A stretch of DNA of 40,484 nt from Rectinema subterraneum (GTDB lineage: Bacteria > Spirochaetota > Spirochaetia > Treponematales > Rectinemataceae), in assembly GCA_009768935.1 (NCBI GenBank), contig WESA01000023.1, forward strand, positions 1 to 40,484, written 5' to 3'. The position numbers were made by a program, and so were the translations under genes. The notes beneath the pieces were generated by a model. It was not told the origin of the DNA. It was given only the letters and a program-made list of their open reading frames with translations, and did not search any database. Numbering within the stretch: the stretch's first letter is position 1; each line of letters begins with the position of its first letter. Shown piece by piece: positions 32,161 to 40,484 of the stretch.

Positions 32161-33975
32161 ATGATCGAACCTTCGCGCATTCGCAATTTTTGTATTATCG
32201 CACATATCGACCACGGGAAAAGCACTCTTGCCGATCGGTTTATTGAAAAGGCACATCTCGTCGACCTGCGAAAGTTCCAGGATCAGATGCTGGATAACAT
32301 GGACATAGAGCGCGAGCGAGGCATCACGATAAAGAGCCAGGCGGTATCATTGCCCTATACTGCAAAAGATGGCCAGACCTATATGCTTAATCTTGTCGAC
32401 ACTCCGGGGCATGTTGACTTCTCGTATGAAGTGTCGCGTGCAATCGCTGCCTGCGAAGGGGCTATTCTGGTCATTGACGCGACTCAGGGCGTAGAGGCGC
32501 AGACTCTTTCGAATATGTATATGGCTCTTGAACACAATCTGGAGATAATTCCGGCGATTAACAAGATCGATATGCCGGCAGCGGATGTCGAAGGAGTCAG
32601 GCGGCAGATCGAAAAGGATCTGGGCCTGGATGGAGATTCAGCCCTTGCGGTTTCCGCCAAACTGGGCATAGGTATCGATGAGCTTTTCGAAGCAATCGTC
32701 GAGAGGATTCCCGCGCCGGAAGGAAAGCCTGAAGATTCTCTGCAGGCGCTGATTTTCGACTCGCATTACGATCCGTATCGCGGTGCGGTCGTGCATCTTA
32801 GGCTGAAGCAGGGCACAATAAAAAAAGGCATGCATATCCGTTTCATGTCCAACGGCATTGTCCACGAGGTTGAGGAAGTAGGGCATTTCATAATAACCGC
32901 GACCCCTTCGGAAATGCTCATCGCTGGGGAGGTAGGTTACTGTATTGCGGGTATCAAGACTGTCAAGGAAGTGCATGTCGGTGACACACTCACCGATGAC
33001 GAGCATCCTTGCGCACATCCTCTGCCGGGTTTCAGGGAAGTGAAGCCGGTTGTATTCAGCTCGATTTATCCGATCGATTCGGCAGATTACGAGGAACTGA
33101 GGGACAGCCTGGAAAAGCTTGTTCTGAACGATGCATCGCTTATCTTTGAAAAAGACCATTCGCTTGCGCTCGGATTCGGCTTCCGCTGCGGATTTTTGGG
33201 GCTTTTGCATCTGGAAGTTGTGCAGGAACGGCTCGAGCGCGAATACAATCAATCGATTATTATGACTGCGCCATCCGTCCGTTACAAGATTCTTCTCAAG
33301 AATGGAACCACTGTCTATATCGATAATCCCAGCGAATATCCTGATCCCGCAAGGATAGAAAGCGCGGAAGAACCATATATCAGAGCTCAGATCATAACGC
33401 CCGTCGATTATGTAGGCAATGTGATTTCGCTGTGCCTTTCGAAACGCGGAACACAGCAATCGTTCACCCATCTGGACGAAAAACGCGTGGAACTTGTTTT
33501 TGAGATGCCGTTGGCCGAAGTTCTTTTCGATTTTTATGACAAATTGAAATCGACTTCGCGGGGTTACGCAAGCTTCGATTATGATATCACAGGCTACAAG
33601 CCGACAGAATTGGCAAAATTGGATTTTCTGATAAATGGCGAACCACTAGATGCGCTTGCTATGCTTGTCTACAAACAGAGCGCATATGAGCGCGCACGCC
33701 TTATCTGTGAACGTTTGCGCAATAACATTCCGCGACAGCAATTCAAAGTGCCAATACAGGGTGCGATCGGCGGCCAGATCATCGCCCGCGAAACCGTGAA
33801 TCCCGTTCGGAAGGATGTGCTTGCAAAGTGTTATGGTGGAGACATCACGCGCAAGCGCAAGCTCCTCGAAAAACAAAAAGAAGGAAAAAAGAAGCTCAAG
33901 CGCATAGGCAATGTCGAACTCGGGCAGGACGTTTTCCTCTCCGTGCTACGTGCAAGTGAAGAGGAAGAGCGCTGA
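32161..33975 (+). CDS. lepA: Elongation factor 4 (LepA) GTPase
   Basis: LepA/EF4 is a ribosome-bound GTPase that back-translocates or assists 30S assembly. The 604-residue protein has the G-motifs AHIDHGKST (G1), RGITIKSQ (G2), DTPGHVDF (G3), NKIDMP (G4) and SAKLG (G5). The EF-G-like domains and the LepA-specific C-terminal domain ending KKKLKRIGNVELGQDVFLSVL follow. The length is standard. The start at 32161 is supported by family length and by the promoter layout; there is no good Shine-Dalgarno. Monocistronic, closed by a strong hairpin. Confidence 0.97.
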   Translation: MIEPSRIRNFCIIAHIDHGKSTLADRFIEKAHLVDLRKFQDQMLDNMDIERERGITIKSQAVSLPYTAKDGQTYMLNLVDTPGHVDFSYEVSRAIAACEGAILVIDATQGVEAQTLSNMYMALEHNLEIIPAINKIDMPAADVEGVRRQIEKDLGLDGDSALAVSAKLGIGIDELFEAIVERIPAPEGKPEDSLQALIFDSHYDPYRGAVVHLRLKQGTIKKGMHIRFMSNGIVHEVEEVGHFIITATPSEMLIAGEVGYCIAGIKTVKEVHVGDTLTDDEHPCAHPLPGFREVKPVVFSSIYPIDSADYEELRDSLEKLVLNDASLIFEKDHSLALGFGFRCGFLGLLHLEVVQERLEREYNQSIIMTAPSVRYKILLKNGTTVYIDNPSEYPDPARIESAEEPYIRAQIITPVDYVGNVISLCLSKRGTQQSFTHLDEKRVELVFEMPLAEVLFDFYDKLKSTSRGYASFDYDITGYKPTELAKLDFLINGEPLDALAMLVYKQSAYERARLICERLRNNIPRQQFKVPIQGAIGGQIIARETVNPVRKDVLAKCYGGDITRKRKLLEKQKEGKKKLKRIGNVELGQDVFLSVLRASEEEER

Positions 33976-34080
33976 GCGATTTTATAAATTGAGCGCCACG
34001 CGCGCCCAGCAAACCTAAAAATTAGCTGCCGCGCGAGCTTTATAGCCTCAGCCAATCGCCCTTTCATAGCCGCAACAAAC

Positions 34081-34113
34081 AAAGAGAGCCGCCCATCGTG
34101 AGCGGCTCTCTTT
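34081..34113. terminator. Bidirectional terminator between lepA and the PPIase gene
   Basis: AAAGAGAGCCGC (34081-34092) pairs perfectly with GCGGCTCTCTTT (34102-34113), a 12-bp stem with a 9-base loop. The AAAG/CTTT ends provide short U-runs for both convergent transcripts. Confidence 0.85.
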
Positions 34114-34176
34114 CTGTTATGCGTGCAATTCCAGCGCGGAATATGCCGGGGCGCCAATATGATGCCAATTTAGTGC

Positions 34177-35772
34177 CTATTTAGCGGCGGGCGTAAAAAG
34201 CCTTGCAAATGTAGTATTGAATTCATCCTTGAGTTTTTTGGACGAAAGAATAGTATTGCGGATCTGGCTTTCCAGAGCGGTCTGGAAAAAGTACGGATAG
34301 GCGAATTTTGTATATGATGTCTCCTGTTCTGTACCTTCCGTATCTCCGGTCACCGTCATGACTACAACAGAAGCATCGAGCACAACAGGCTTGGAGATAG
34401 CGCCTTTCGGTGTCGAAAAAAGCGTTGTAAGGAACGTTTCGTTTTCTTCGGCGCCAACAAGATCGTTATCCAAGGAACGGTAAGGCTCCTGAAAAAGACC
34501 GACTTGCTGCCCATAGAAATAGAAGCTCGGTTTTCCGTAATTGAGAATGAAGGGGCCCGCTGTTTTGGCCTCAAGGCCTGTTTTCTTTGCCGCTTGGGCA
34601 AAGGAGCTTTTAGGAGCTTCCGCGGCAAATTCATCGGCTTTTGCCAGAGCCCACGACTCCATGACGCTTTTCTCTCTGTCGAAAAGATAGCTTTTTACCT
34701 CATCCAGGACAGATTGCTTCGAAAAATCGGGGGCGCTCGATTCGCTATTCACACGATAGATTGCCCAGGCATTATTGCTGATTTTGTATACAGGCGAAAT
34801 TTCGCCTTTCTTGAGAGCCATTACCGCATCTGCATCCTTTTCATTCTGGAATTCATTTTTCAGATCGTAGAATATTCTTGTTCCCATGTCTCCGCCCTTG
34901 TCGGCATAGGAATCCTTGGAATGGCTCTTAGCGGCATCTTCAAAGGAAAGGCTGTTAGCCTTGATCTGGGAAAGCACCTTCTCGGCATCTTTCTGTGAAC
35001 TTGTTATGGTAATTTTCGACAGGCCAATGGACCGGAAAAGAGACTCGTTGGCTTTTGCCCATTCTATCGTTTTGTCTTCCGGAAAGTTGGCATAGGAGAT
35101 GTCGACATATTGGATGGATCGCTGGGGCTTGGCCATCGAAGAAACGAATTCTATTTCTGCAGTCGAAGGCGCAACCGCCATAAGGTCGCCATAGTAATTC
35201 TGGATCAGCATGTCATCCCGGAGCCTGTTTCTTATGGAAAGACGCGTGGCGAGCGGGGTCTTGTTGTATTTTTCCAAAGAAAATTTGCCGTCCACCTGGA
35301 ACTGCACGTCTTTTGCTATTTCTTCGTCGATAGTCTGCTCGCTCACTTTCATTCCAGCACGCTTTGCAGAATCCAGCAGTGCAGTACGGACGACCGTGTT
35401 CTGGAAGGCGAGTCTCCAGACCTGATAGGCGTAGAGCTGGGATTGCGATTGATCCATGCCCTGCTGTTTGAGATAGTCGTTGATTTGCGAAACCTGATCG
35501 GCAAAATAGGAGTCCGAACTGTATTCAATGCGCTTGCCATTCCAAGTGCCAAAAGAAGGCGCTTGGCCTCCGGAAGAAGTACCGGTGCTGACCCCCGGTA
35601 TAAGCACAAATGCAATGATCGTCAGCACGAGGATCACGATTGTACCAATATATACAAAGGGATTCCGGAAGTTTCTTTTGAGGGAACTTTCGGTTTTTTT
35701 ATTTTCGGCTTTCTTTTCGATTGGGCTTTTGCCGTTGTTTGTCGTCTGTTTCTTGTTTTCTGAAGATGCCAT
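34177..35772 (-). CDS. Membrane-anchored parvulin-type peptidyl-prolyl isomerase (SurA/PpiD-like)
   Basis: A 531-residue periplasmic foldase candidate. The N-terminal 45 residues are charged and cytoplasmic, followed by one membrane helix (FVYIGTIVILVLTIIAFVLI). A SurA_N-like chaperone region spans about 70-220. One PPIC-type rotamase domain lies near 270-390, with SLSFEDAAKSHSKDSYADKG, GDMG and LKKGEISPVYKISNNAWAIY. The C-terminal 140 residues are helical and unassigned. The architecture is that of PpiD, but with a single clear parvulin domain. The ATG at 35772 has AAGGAA four bases upstream; a much longer open frame to 36090 overlaps the bpt-like gene and is rejected. Confidence 0.88.
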   Translation of the reverse strand: MASSENKKQTTNNGKSPIEKKAENKKTESSLKRNFRNPFVYIGTIVILVLTIIAFVLIPGVSTGTSSGGQAPSFGTWNGKRIEYSSDSYFADQVSQINDYLKQQGMDQSQSQLYAYQVWRLAFQNTVVRTALLDSAKRAGMKVSEQTIDEEIAKDVQFQVDGKFSLEKYNKTPLATRLSIRNRLRDDMLIQNYYGDLMAVAPSTAEIEFVSSMAKPQRSIQYVDISYANFPEDKTIEWAKANESLFRSIGLSKITITSSQKDAEKVLSQIKANSLSFEDAAKSHSKDSYADKGGDMGTRIFYDLKNEFQNEKDADAVMALKKGEISPVYKISNNAWAIYRVNSESSAPDFSKQSVLDEVKSYLFDREKSVMESWALAKADEFAAEAPKSSFAQAAKKTGLEAKTAGPFILNYGKPSFYFYGQQVGLFQEPYRSLDNDLVGAEENETFLTTLFSTPKGAISKPVVLDASVVVMTVTGDTEGTEQETSYTKFAYPYFFQTALESQIRNTILSSKKLKDEFNTTFARLFTPAAK

Positions 35773-35869
35773 AGTATTCCTTTCGTCCGGAAACGTAGAA
35801 TAATCCTTAGATAAGCTATCATGAGCAAGTGGAATAGTCAACGACGAGCGAGCGCAAGGCAAATCAGCA

Positions 35870-36727
35870 TCAAATTTGTAAAAAAGGGCCAAGCCCCGGC
35901 ATACGGACATCGCGCAAATATTCCAGAGCTTCGAGCCGTGAGCCGAATTCATGCCATTCGGGCAATGCAATTTCAAATGGAGCGATACGCGCTTTATATT
36001 CCATTTTGGGAGATCCGGGGACCCAGAATCCCAGATAATACCAGCCTGAGTTTTTGCGCGTATTTTCCCTGTTTGAGTAATACGATACAACAGCTGCTGT
36101 TTCTATTGATACTAATTTTCCATTAAGAAGATGTGCGGCGCTTGTTGCAATGTACGCTTCCGCCATAATCGAAAAAAAACCGAGACTTCGATCTTTTGCC
36201 TCCGGAGCGAAAGAAAAATAAACAGAAGAAATTCCGTCTGGAAGCGGGTCTAAATGACTTACGGCGACCAGCCGATTCTGCGCTGCCATTTCGCGGTATT
36301 CCAAAATGAGGCTCCATGGCTCAAAAAGGCCGCAATATACTTCTTCGGTAAGATCCCCTGGTCCTGAAAAATGTTTCAATTTAGAATAACTTTTCCACAA
36401 TTCAAAATGCTCGGCATTGAAAGAGGGTGGTTTTACAACTATCTGCAAATCTGAATTGAGCCGGAGGATTTTCTTCAGAGAACTGCTCAAGCGGATTTTT
36501 TCGGCATTGATCCTCAGGGGGATGCAGATATTGCAGCCGGGACATGCCATGCGGTACAGTTCGCGGCCATATCTTCTCCAGCCATGGCTGATCAGACTTC
36601 CATACAATGCAGGGTCGACAGAAGGCGCAAAGATCATATGATCGCTCAAAGATGGGCGATGATCGGGTAAATATTGACAGATGCTCCTGGTCTGAAATTG
36701 TATCGGTGATTGTCGGCTCGATAGCAT
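35870..36727 (-). CDS. bpt: Arginyl/leucyl-tRNA-protein transferase (ATE/Bpt family)
   Basis: It adds an amino acid to N-terminal acidic residues of proteins, marking them for ClpAP-type degradation (N-degron pathway). The 285-residue protein has the ATE N-terminal motif CQYLPDHRPSLSDHMIFAPS, the GWRRYGRELYRMACPGCNIC cysteine/arginine segment, and the C-terminal GWYYLGFWVPGSPKMEYKA, which corresponds to the family's YYLGYWI..C.KM.YK with the cysteine replaced. The start at 36727 gives the usual short lead before CQYLPD; an ATG at 36805 would add 26 residues. It lies 97 bases upstream of the PPIase gene on the same strand. Bpt (leucyl) versus Ate (arginyl) specificity cannot be decided. Confidence 0.85.
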   Translation of the reverse strand: MLSSRQSPIQFQTRSICQYLPDHRPSLSDHMIFAPSVDPALYGSLISHGWRRYGRELYRMACPGCNICIPLRINAEKIRLSSSLKKILRLNSDLQIVVKPPSFNAEHFELWKSYSKLKHFSGPGDLTEEVYCGLFEPWSLILEYREMAAQNRLVAVSHLDPLPDGISSVYFSFAPEAKDRSLGFFSIMAEAYIATSAAHLLNGKLVSIETAAVVSYYSNRENTRKNSGWYYLGFWVPGSPKMEYKARIAPFEIALPEWHEFGSRLEALEYLRDVRMPGLGPFLQI

Positions 36728-36835
36728 CGATGTTTCCTTATATGCTTTCGTCTTCGGTTTGCAGCGGCTAGCGTATCGGATTCCTGCTTTGAATTCATTA
36801 TACATTTAAAAAGCGCCTCTTTCCATCAATACTGC

Positions 36836-36864
36836 TTGATTGAGAGCTCTGGAGTGGATACTTT
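36836..36864 (+). promoter_or_regulatory. Cobalamin adenosyltransferase operon promoter, leaderless layout
   Basis: TTGATT (36836-36841), 17 bases, TACTTT (36859-36864), then 7 bases to ATG 36872. No Shine-Dalgarno lies near this ATG. The -10 box and the 7-base gap match those of the RelA/SpoT-TPR gene. Confidence 0.55.
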
Positions 36865-36871
36865 TTAATCT

Positions 36872-37393
36872 ATGAGTATAGTCACCAAAACAGGCGATGA
36901 TGGAAGTACTGGTCTTTGGTCCGGCGAAAGAATAGGGAAGGACTCCCTTCGGGTAGAGGCGTATGGCACCATTGATGAGCTGTCTTCGGCGCTTGGAATG
37001 GCCAGACACCTTTGCTTTCAGGATAATGTGCTGTATGCGATAGAATATATTCAGCGTTTGCTTTTCAGGGTTGCAGGCGAGCTCGCCTCGCTCGGCACAA
37101 GCTTCGATCGGCCGATCACTGAAGAAGATGAAAAGACTATTGAAGCCAAAACATCAGAGATTGAAGCGCGCATCCCTCTGCGCGGCTTTGTCGTTCCCGG
37201 CATGACACAAGGCTCCGCTGCGCTCGATATTGCCAGAACCATAGCGCGCAGGGCAGAGCGCCGCGTTGTTGCGCTTTCGCGTACGGATGAGATATCGCCG
37301 GTTCTCTTGCGAACGCTCAACAGGTTGTCTGATTTTATTTACATGCTCGCGCGGGAAGAAGAAGCAGCTCAAGGCAAGTTGACCTTCGTCTGA
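36872..37393 (+). CDS. Cob(I)alamin adenosyltransferase (PduO type)
   Basis: It transfers the adenosyl group of ATP to cob(I)alamin to make coenzyme B12. The 173-residue protein has the PduO N-terminal motif TKTGDDGSTGLWSGERIGKD, the VEAYGTIDELSSALG segment and the C-terminal RTIARRAERRVVAL. The length is that of the minimal PduO domain. Its product is the cofactor required by NrdJ, encoded elsewhere in the window, giving a metabolic link though not a shared operon. It heads a transcript with htrA (29-base gap) and uvrB. Confidence 0.94.
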   Translation: MSIVTKTGDDGSTGLWSGERIGKDSLRVEAYGTIDELSSALGMARHLCFQDNVLYAIEYIQRLLFRVAGELASLGTSFDRPITEEDEKTIEAKTSEIEARIPLRGFVVPGMTQGSAALDIARTIARRAERRVVALSRTDEISPVLLRTLNRLSDFIYMLAREEEAAQGKLTFV

Positions 37394-37422
37394 AACTTTT
37401 TCGCATTGCATGGAGGATCTCT

Positions 37423-38712
37423 ATGAAGCTGTATTCCAGGACACAAATAATAATTGCGGTAATTGTTTCTGTTGCAATTACTTCGCTTTCGATTGCCGGA
37501 ATAGTCTTGCTTCTGAATCAGCCATCGCGCCCGAAAGTTGTTTCCAGCAGCAGTTCAGCTGCCGGAGCGATCAATATGCCTGCAGCACAGCAGGGCGCAG
37601 CACAGAACGGCACAGCCTCAGGCCTCACAGCGATATCCCCTGTTCCTGCATCAGCTGAAGAGGCAAAATCGGCAAACCTCACTCAATATCTATCGGGTTA
37701 CAGCCCGGAAGAAACCGAAAACATCAGCATTTATGAAAAATACAATGAATCAGTCGTCAACATCACGACAGAAGTGCTCGGCATCAACTGGTTCCTGGAG
37801 CCTGTCCCCCAAAGCGGAGGTTCCGGCTCAGGATCAATAATTGATGAACGCGGCTATGTGCTCACGAATAATCATGTTGTGGAAAAAGCCTATAAGCTGT
37901 ACGTGAGCCTTTCGGATGGCAGTCGCTATGAAGCGAAGCTTGTAGGCGCTGATCCTGAAAGCGATCTGGCTGTGATAAAATTTACGCCCGAGCCTGGCAA
38001 GAAGCTCAAGCCCGTTCCTTTTGGCTCGGCAAAAAACCTGAAAGTAGGCCAGAAAGTGCTCGCAATCGGCAATCCATTCGGTCTTGAACGTACTTTGACC
38101 ACAGGTATAGTGTCCGGTCTGGGGCGCCCAATCCAGAAAGATGAAACAACTATTCTGCAGAATATGATACAGACAGATGCATCGATTAATCCCGGCAATT
38201 CGGGCGGTCCGCTTTTCAATACGAAAGGGGAAATGATCGGCATCAATACGATGATCTATTCGCCATCGGGGGGGTCGGTTGGCATTGGATTTGCCATTCC
38301 TGTCGATACGGCTGTGCGCATTGTGCCGCAACTCATCAAGGATGGGAAAGTCCGGAGGGGCTGGATTGACATGCAAGCAATTCAGCTTTTCCCCAGCCTC
38401 GTCGACTACCTGAAGCAATCGGGCAAGGGGGCGCCAGTCGAGAGCGGCCTTCTTGTCTCGACCGTGACACAGGGAGGCAATGCAGACCGCGCAGGACTCA
38501 AAGGCGGCAATATGGCTGTCCGCTATGGCTCGACCGTGTTCTATATCGGCGGGGATATTGTCGTCAGTGTCGACGGCAAGCCGGTGACGAGTATCGCCCA
38601 GCTGTATTCCGCTCTTGAAGATTCGAGCCCAGGGCAGCAAGTGGTTGTTGAATTCTACAGGGGCACAAAAAAAATGAGCACTACTATCACGCTTTCGGAG
38701 CGTAAGAAGTGA
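37423..38712 (+). CDS. HtrA/DegP family periplasmic serine protease
   Basis: A 429-residue membrane-anchored protease for misfolded envelope proteins. Residues 8-32 form a signal anchor and 40-85 a low-complexity Ser/Ala/Gln linker. The trypsin-like domain has the triad H151 (TNNHVV), D181 (ESDLAV) and S260 (NPGNSGGP). A single PDZ domain follows (about 330-425), with GLKGG and the GGDIVVSVDGKPV motif. One PDZ makes it DegS- or HtrA2-like rather than DegP-like. GGAGG lies five bases before the ATG. A DegS-type protease together with RseP would suit regulated envelope-stress proteolysis, but no anti-sigma factor gene is seen here. The end overlaps the uvrB start by 4 bases. Confidence 0.94.
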   Translation: MKLYSRTQIIIAVIVSVAITSLSIAGIVLLLNQPSRPKVVSSSSSAAGAINMPAAQQGAAQNGTASGLTAISPVPASAEEAKSANLTQYLSGYSPEETENISIYEKYNESVVNITTEVLGINWFLEPVPQSGGSGSGSIIDERGYVLTNNHVVEKAYKLYVSLSDGSRYEAKLVGADPESDLAVIKFTPEPGKKLKPVPFGSAKNLKVGQKVLAIGNPFGLERTLTTGIVSGLGRPIQKDETTILQNMIQTDASINPGNSGGPLFNTKGEMIGINTMIYSPSGGSVGIGFAIPVDTAVRIVPQLIKDGKVRRGWIDMQAIQLFPSLVDYLKQSGKGAPVESGLLVSTVTQGGNADRAGLKGGNMAVRYGSTVFYIGGDIVVSVDGKPVTSIAQLYSALEDSSPGQQVVVEFYRGTKKMSTTITLSERKK

Positions 38713-40484
38713 AGCCATTCAAAGTTGTTGCTCCATACGGACCTGCGGGAGACCAGGGACAAGCCATCGAATCGATTGTCAACGCTCTTCAGAATGGAGA
38801 GCGATATGTGACGCTCAAAGGAGTTACTGGCTCCGGAAAGACATTTACGATGGCCAAGGTTATCGAGGCTATCCAGAAACCCGCCCTTGTCATTTCTCAC
38901 AACAAAACGCTGTCTGCCCAGCTGTATCGGGAATTCAAAGGCTTCTTTCCGGAAAATGCGGTTGAATATTTCGTTTCATATTACGATTATTATCAGCCAG
39001 AGGCCTATGTCCCGTCGAAAGATCTGTATATCGAAAAAGATTCGGATATTAACGAGGAAATCGACAGAATGCGGCTTGCAGCCACCGCTGCGCTCATGGA
39101 ACGCCGCGATGTTGTGATTGTTGCGACTGTTTCCTGTATATATGGCCTGGGATCGCCTGATCTGTACCGCGACATGCGTTTGTACATGGATAAAGGGTCT
39201 ACAGTCGACCTCGACGAGATCAAGCGCACGCTTGTAAGTCTCCAGTACGAGCGCAATGATATGGTCCTCGAACGAGGGCGCTTTCGAATCAGGGGTGATG
39301 TGCTGGAGGTATTTCCCGCCTATCTTGAGGAAGCGTACAGAATTGAGCTCGATTTTGATACTGTTGTCCGTATCAGACGACTCAATCCCGTTACTGGAGA
39401 AGCTCACGACGAACTCGAAGAAGCAGTGATATACCCCGCAAAGCATTTTGTGATGCCGGAAAACATGGTTCAGCGTGCAGTCGAACGCATAAAAGCCGAG
39501 CTTGAAGAGCGGCACAGATTCTTTCTGGAGCATGGCAAATATCTCGAGGCAGAGCGCATAAAAGCCCGCACGGAGTATGACATCGAAATGCTCGAGGAAA
39601 TGGGTTACTGCACAGGAATTGAGAATTACTCCGCCCCTTTGTCGGGCCGTAAACCCGGCGAGAGACCAGGGGTGCTTCTCGATTATTTCCCGAAAGATTT
39701 TATAACCTTTATTGACGAGTCGCATGTTACATTGCCCCAAATCGGAGCCATGTATGCAGGGGATCGCAGCAGGAAGCTTTCGCTTGTGGAATATGGTTTC
39801 AGACTGCCATGCGCGCTCGACAACAGGCCGCTTACAATCGCTGAATTTGAATCCATTGTGCCGCAGACGGTCTATGTCTCAGCCACACCTGGAGAAATCG
39901 AATTCAAGCGATCGAAGACAGTGGCAGAGCAGATTATCCGTCCCACCGGCCTTGTTGATCCTGAAATTCAGGTGCGTCCGACCGAAGGCCAAATGGAAGA
40001 CATCTACGCCCGCGTCCGCGAGCGAGCGCAAATCGGCGAGCGGAGCCTGATCATTACGCTCACCAAGAAAATGGCAGAAGAACTTTCGGAATACTTGAGC
40101 GGATTAGGGCTTCGCGTCAGATACATTCATTCTGAAATCGAGACAATAGAGCGAGTCGAAATTCTGACCCAGCTGCGAGCAGGGGAATTCGATGTGCTCG
40201 TAGGCATCAATCTTCTCAGAGAGGGGATCGATTTGCCCGAGGTTTCCTTCATCGCTATTCTGGATGCTGACAAAATCGGTTTCTTGCGTTCAGCGACAAG
40301 CCTTATACAGATAATAGGTAGAGCTGCGCGAAATGCCGCAGGGCTTGTAGTGATGTACGCTGACACCATGAGCGACGCAATGCGCAAGGCTATCGCGGAA
40401 ACCGAGCGCCGCAGAGCAATGCAGACCCAATATAACAAGGAGCATGGCATTACGCCACAGACCATTCACAAGAAAGTGCAGGAT
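38709..40484 (+). CDS. uvrB: UvrABC system protein B (cut by window edge)
   Basis: UvrB verifies DNA damage in nucleotide excision repair. The start is GTG 38709, overlapping the htrA stop (GTGA), and 592 codons are visible to the right edge. Walker A is GVTGSGKT (38-45). The damage-probing beta-hairpin region reads FVSYYDYYQPEAYVPSKDLY. Walker B is FIDESH. The helicase motifs VGINLLREGIDLPEVSF and IIGRAARN are present. The C-terminal UVR domain that contacts UvrC is outside. In the motif before IGRAARN the usual DADKEGFLRSERS reads DADKIGFLRSATS, with isoleucine at 523; this may be lineage-specific. Family length is about 660-680 residues, so 70-90 are missing. Confidence 0.96.
   Translation, partial: MKPFKVVAPYGPAGDQGQAIESIVNALQNGERYVTLKGVTGSGKTFTMAKVIEAIQKPALVISHNKTLSAQLYREFKGFFPENAVEYFVSYYDYYQPEAYVPSKDLYIEKDSDINEEIDRMRLAATAALMERRDVVIVATVSCIYGLGSPDLYRDMRLYMDKGSTVDLDEIKRTLVSLQYERNDMVLERGRFRIRGDVLEVFPAYLEEAYRIELDFDTVVRIRRLNPVTGEAHDELEEAVIYPAKHFVMPENMVQRAVERIKAELEERHRFFLEHGKYLEAERIKARTEYDIEMLEEMGYCTGIENYSAPLSGRKPGERPGVLLDYFPKDFITFIDESHVTLPQIGAMYAGDRSRKLSLVEYGFRLPCALDNRPLTIAEFESIVPQTVYVSATPGEIEFKRSKTVAEQIIRPTGLVDPEIQVRPTEGQMEDIYARVRERAQIGERSLIITLTKKMAEELSEYLSGLGLRVRYIHSEIETIERVEILTQLRAGEFDVLVGINLLREGIDLPEVSFIAILDADKIGFLRSATSLIQIIGRAARNAAGLVVMYADTMSDAMRKAIAETERRRAMQTQYNKEHGITPQTIHKKVQD

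Noticed and set aside
35773..36090. A 106-codon N-terminal extension of the PPIase frame
   Set aside because: It overlaps the bpt-like gene, lacks any domain, and the ATG at 35772 has a good Shine-Dalgarno and leads into a normal membrane anchor.
1..40484. CRISPR array, prophage, toxin-antitoxin or defence island
   Set aside because: No regularly spaced repeats, phage genes or recognisable defence genes were found; the gene content is core metabolism, translation and envelope.

Overview
This is a gene-dense chromosomal segment of moderate GC content, most likely from a spirochaete of the Treponema/Spirochaeta group. The best evidence is the block rpsB-tsf-frr-uppS-cdsA-dxr-rseP, read right to left from 6848 to 348; I recall this order from treponemes. 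Three outer-envelope-type lipoproteins, two of them LPP20-like, an adenosylcobalamin-dependent ribonucleotide reductase, arginine deiminase and several iron-sulfur and thiol-redox proteins fit an anaerobic or fermentative double-membraned bacterium. The species assignment is inference.

Layout. Positions 1-270 (minus) hold the start of a zinc-ribbon transposase-like gene cut by the window edge. Positions 348-7631 (minus) hold the translation, isoprenoid and envelope operon, with maf upstream. tRNA-Arg(CCG) lies at 7718-7791, touching the stop codon of a convergent thioredoxin-CcdA fusion gene. Three lipoprotein genes run from 9143 to 12460. rnhA (minus) and a two-gene ABC exporter followed by rluA-like and pgeF-like genes (plus) diverge from a compact promoter near 13070. 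A 56-residue two-cluster ferredoxin follows at 18790. A cyclic-2,3-diphosphoglycerate-synthetase-like GTPase gene (minus) diverges from arcA (plus) across a 300-base AT-rich gap. nrdJ (minus, 22055-25642) has an NrdR-box pair in its promoter. An amidase/GerMN pair, a RelA/SpoT-TPR fusion and tRNA-Glu(TTC) come next. A minus-strand sulfur/redox operon follows (glutaredoxin, FTR-like protein, cysteine desulfurase, thiI). After it come lepA, a parvulin-type PPIase with a bpt-like aminoacyltransferase, and an operon of cobalamin adenosyltransferase, htrA and uvrB; uvrB is cut by the right edge.

How the genes work together. The cobalamin adenosyltransferase can supply the cofactor that NrdJ needs. 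The cysteine desulfurase and ThiI form a sulfur-relay pair for tRNA thiolation, co-transcribed with a glutaredoxin and an FTR-like iron-sulfur disulfide reductase. RseP, HtrA, the PPIase, the lipoproteins and the amidase all concern envelope biogenesis and quality control.

The most interesting general signal is in promoter layout. Seven genes at the head of a transcript have a -35 box, exactly 17 bases, and a -10 box that ends only 6-9 bases before an ATG with no Shine-Dalgarno sequence. These look like leaderless or nearly leaderless mRNAs. Internal operon genes, and some first genes, have good Shine-Dalgarno sequences. I found no CRISPR array, prophage, toxin-antitoxin pair or clear defence island.
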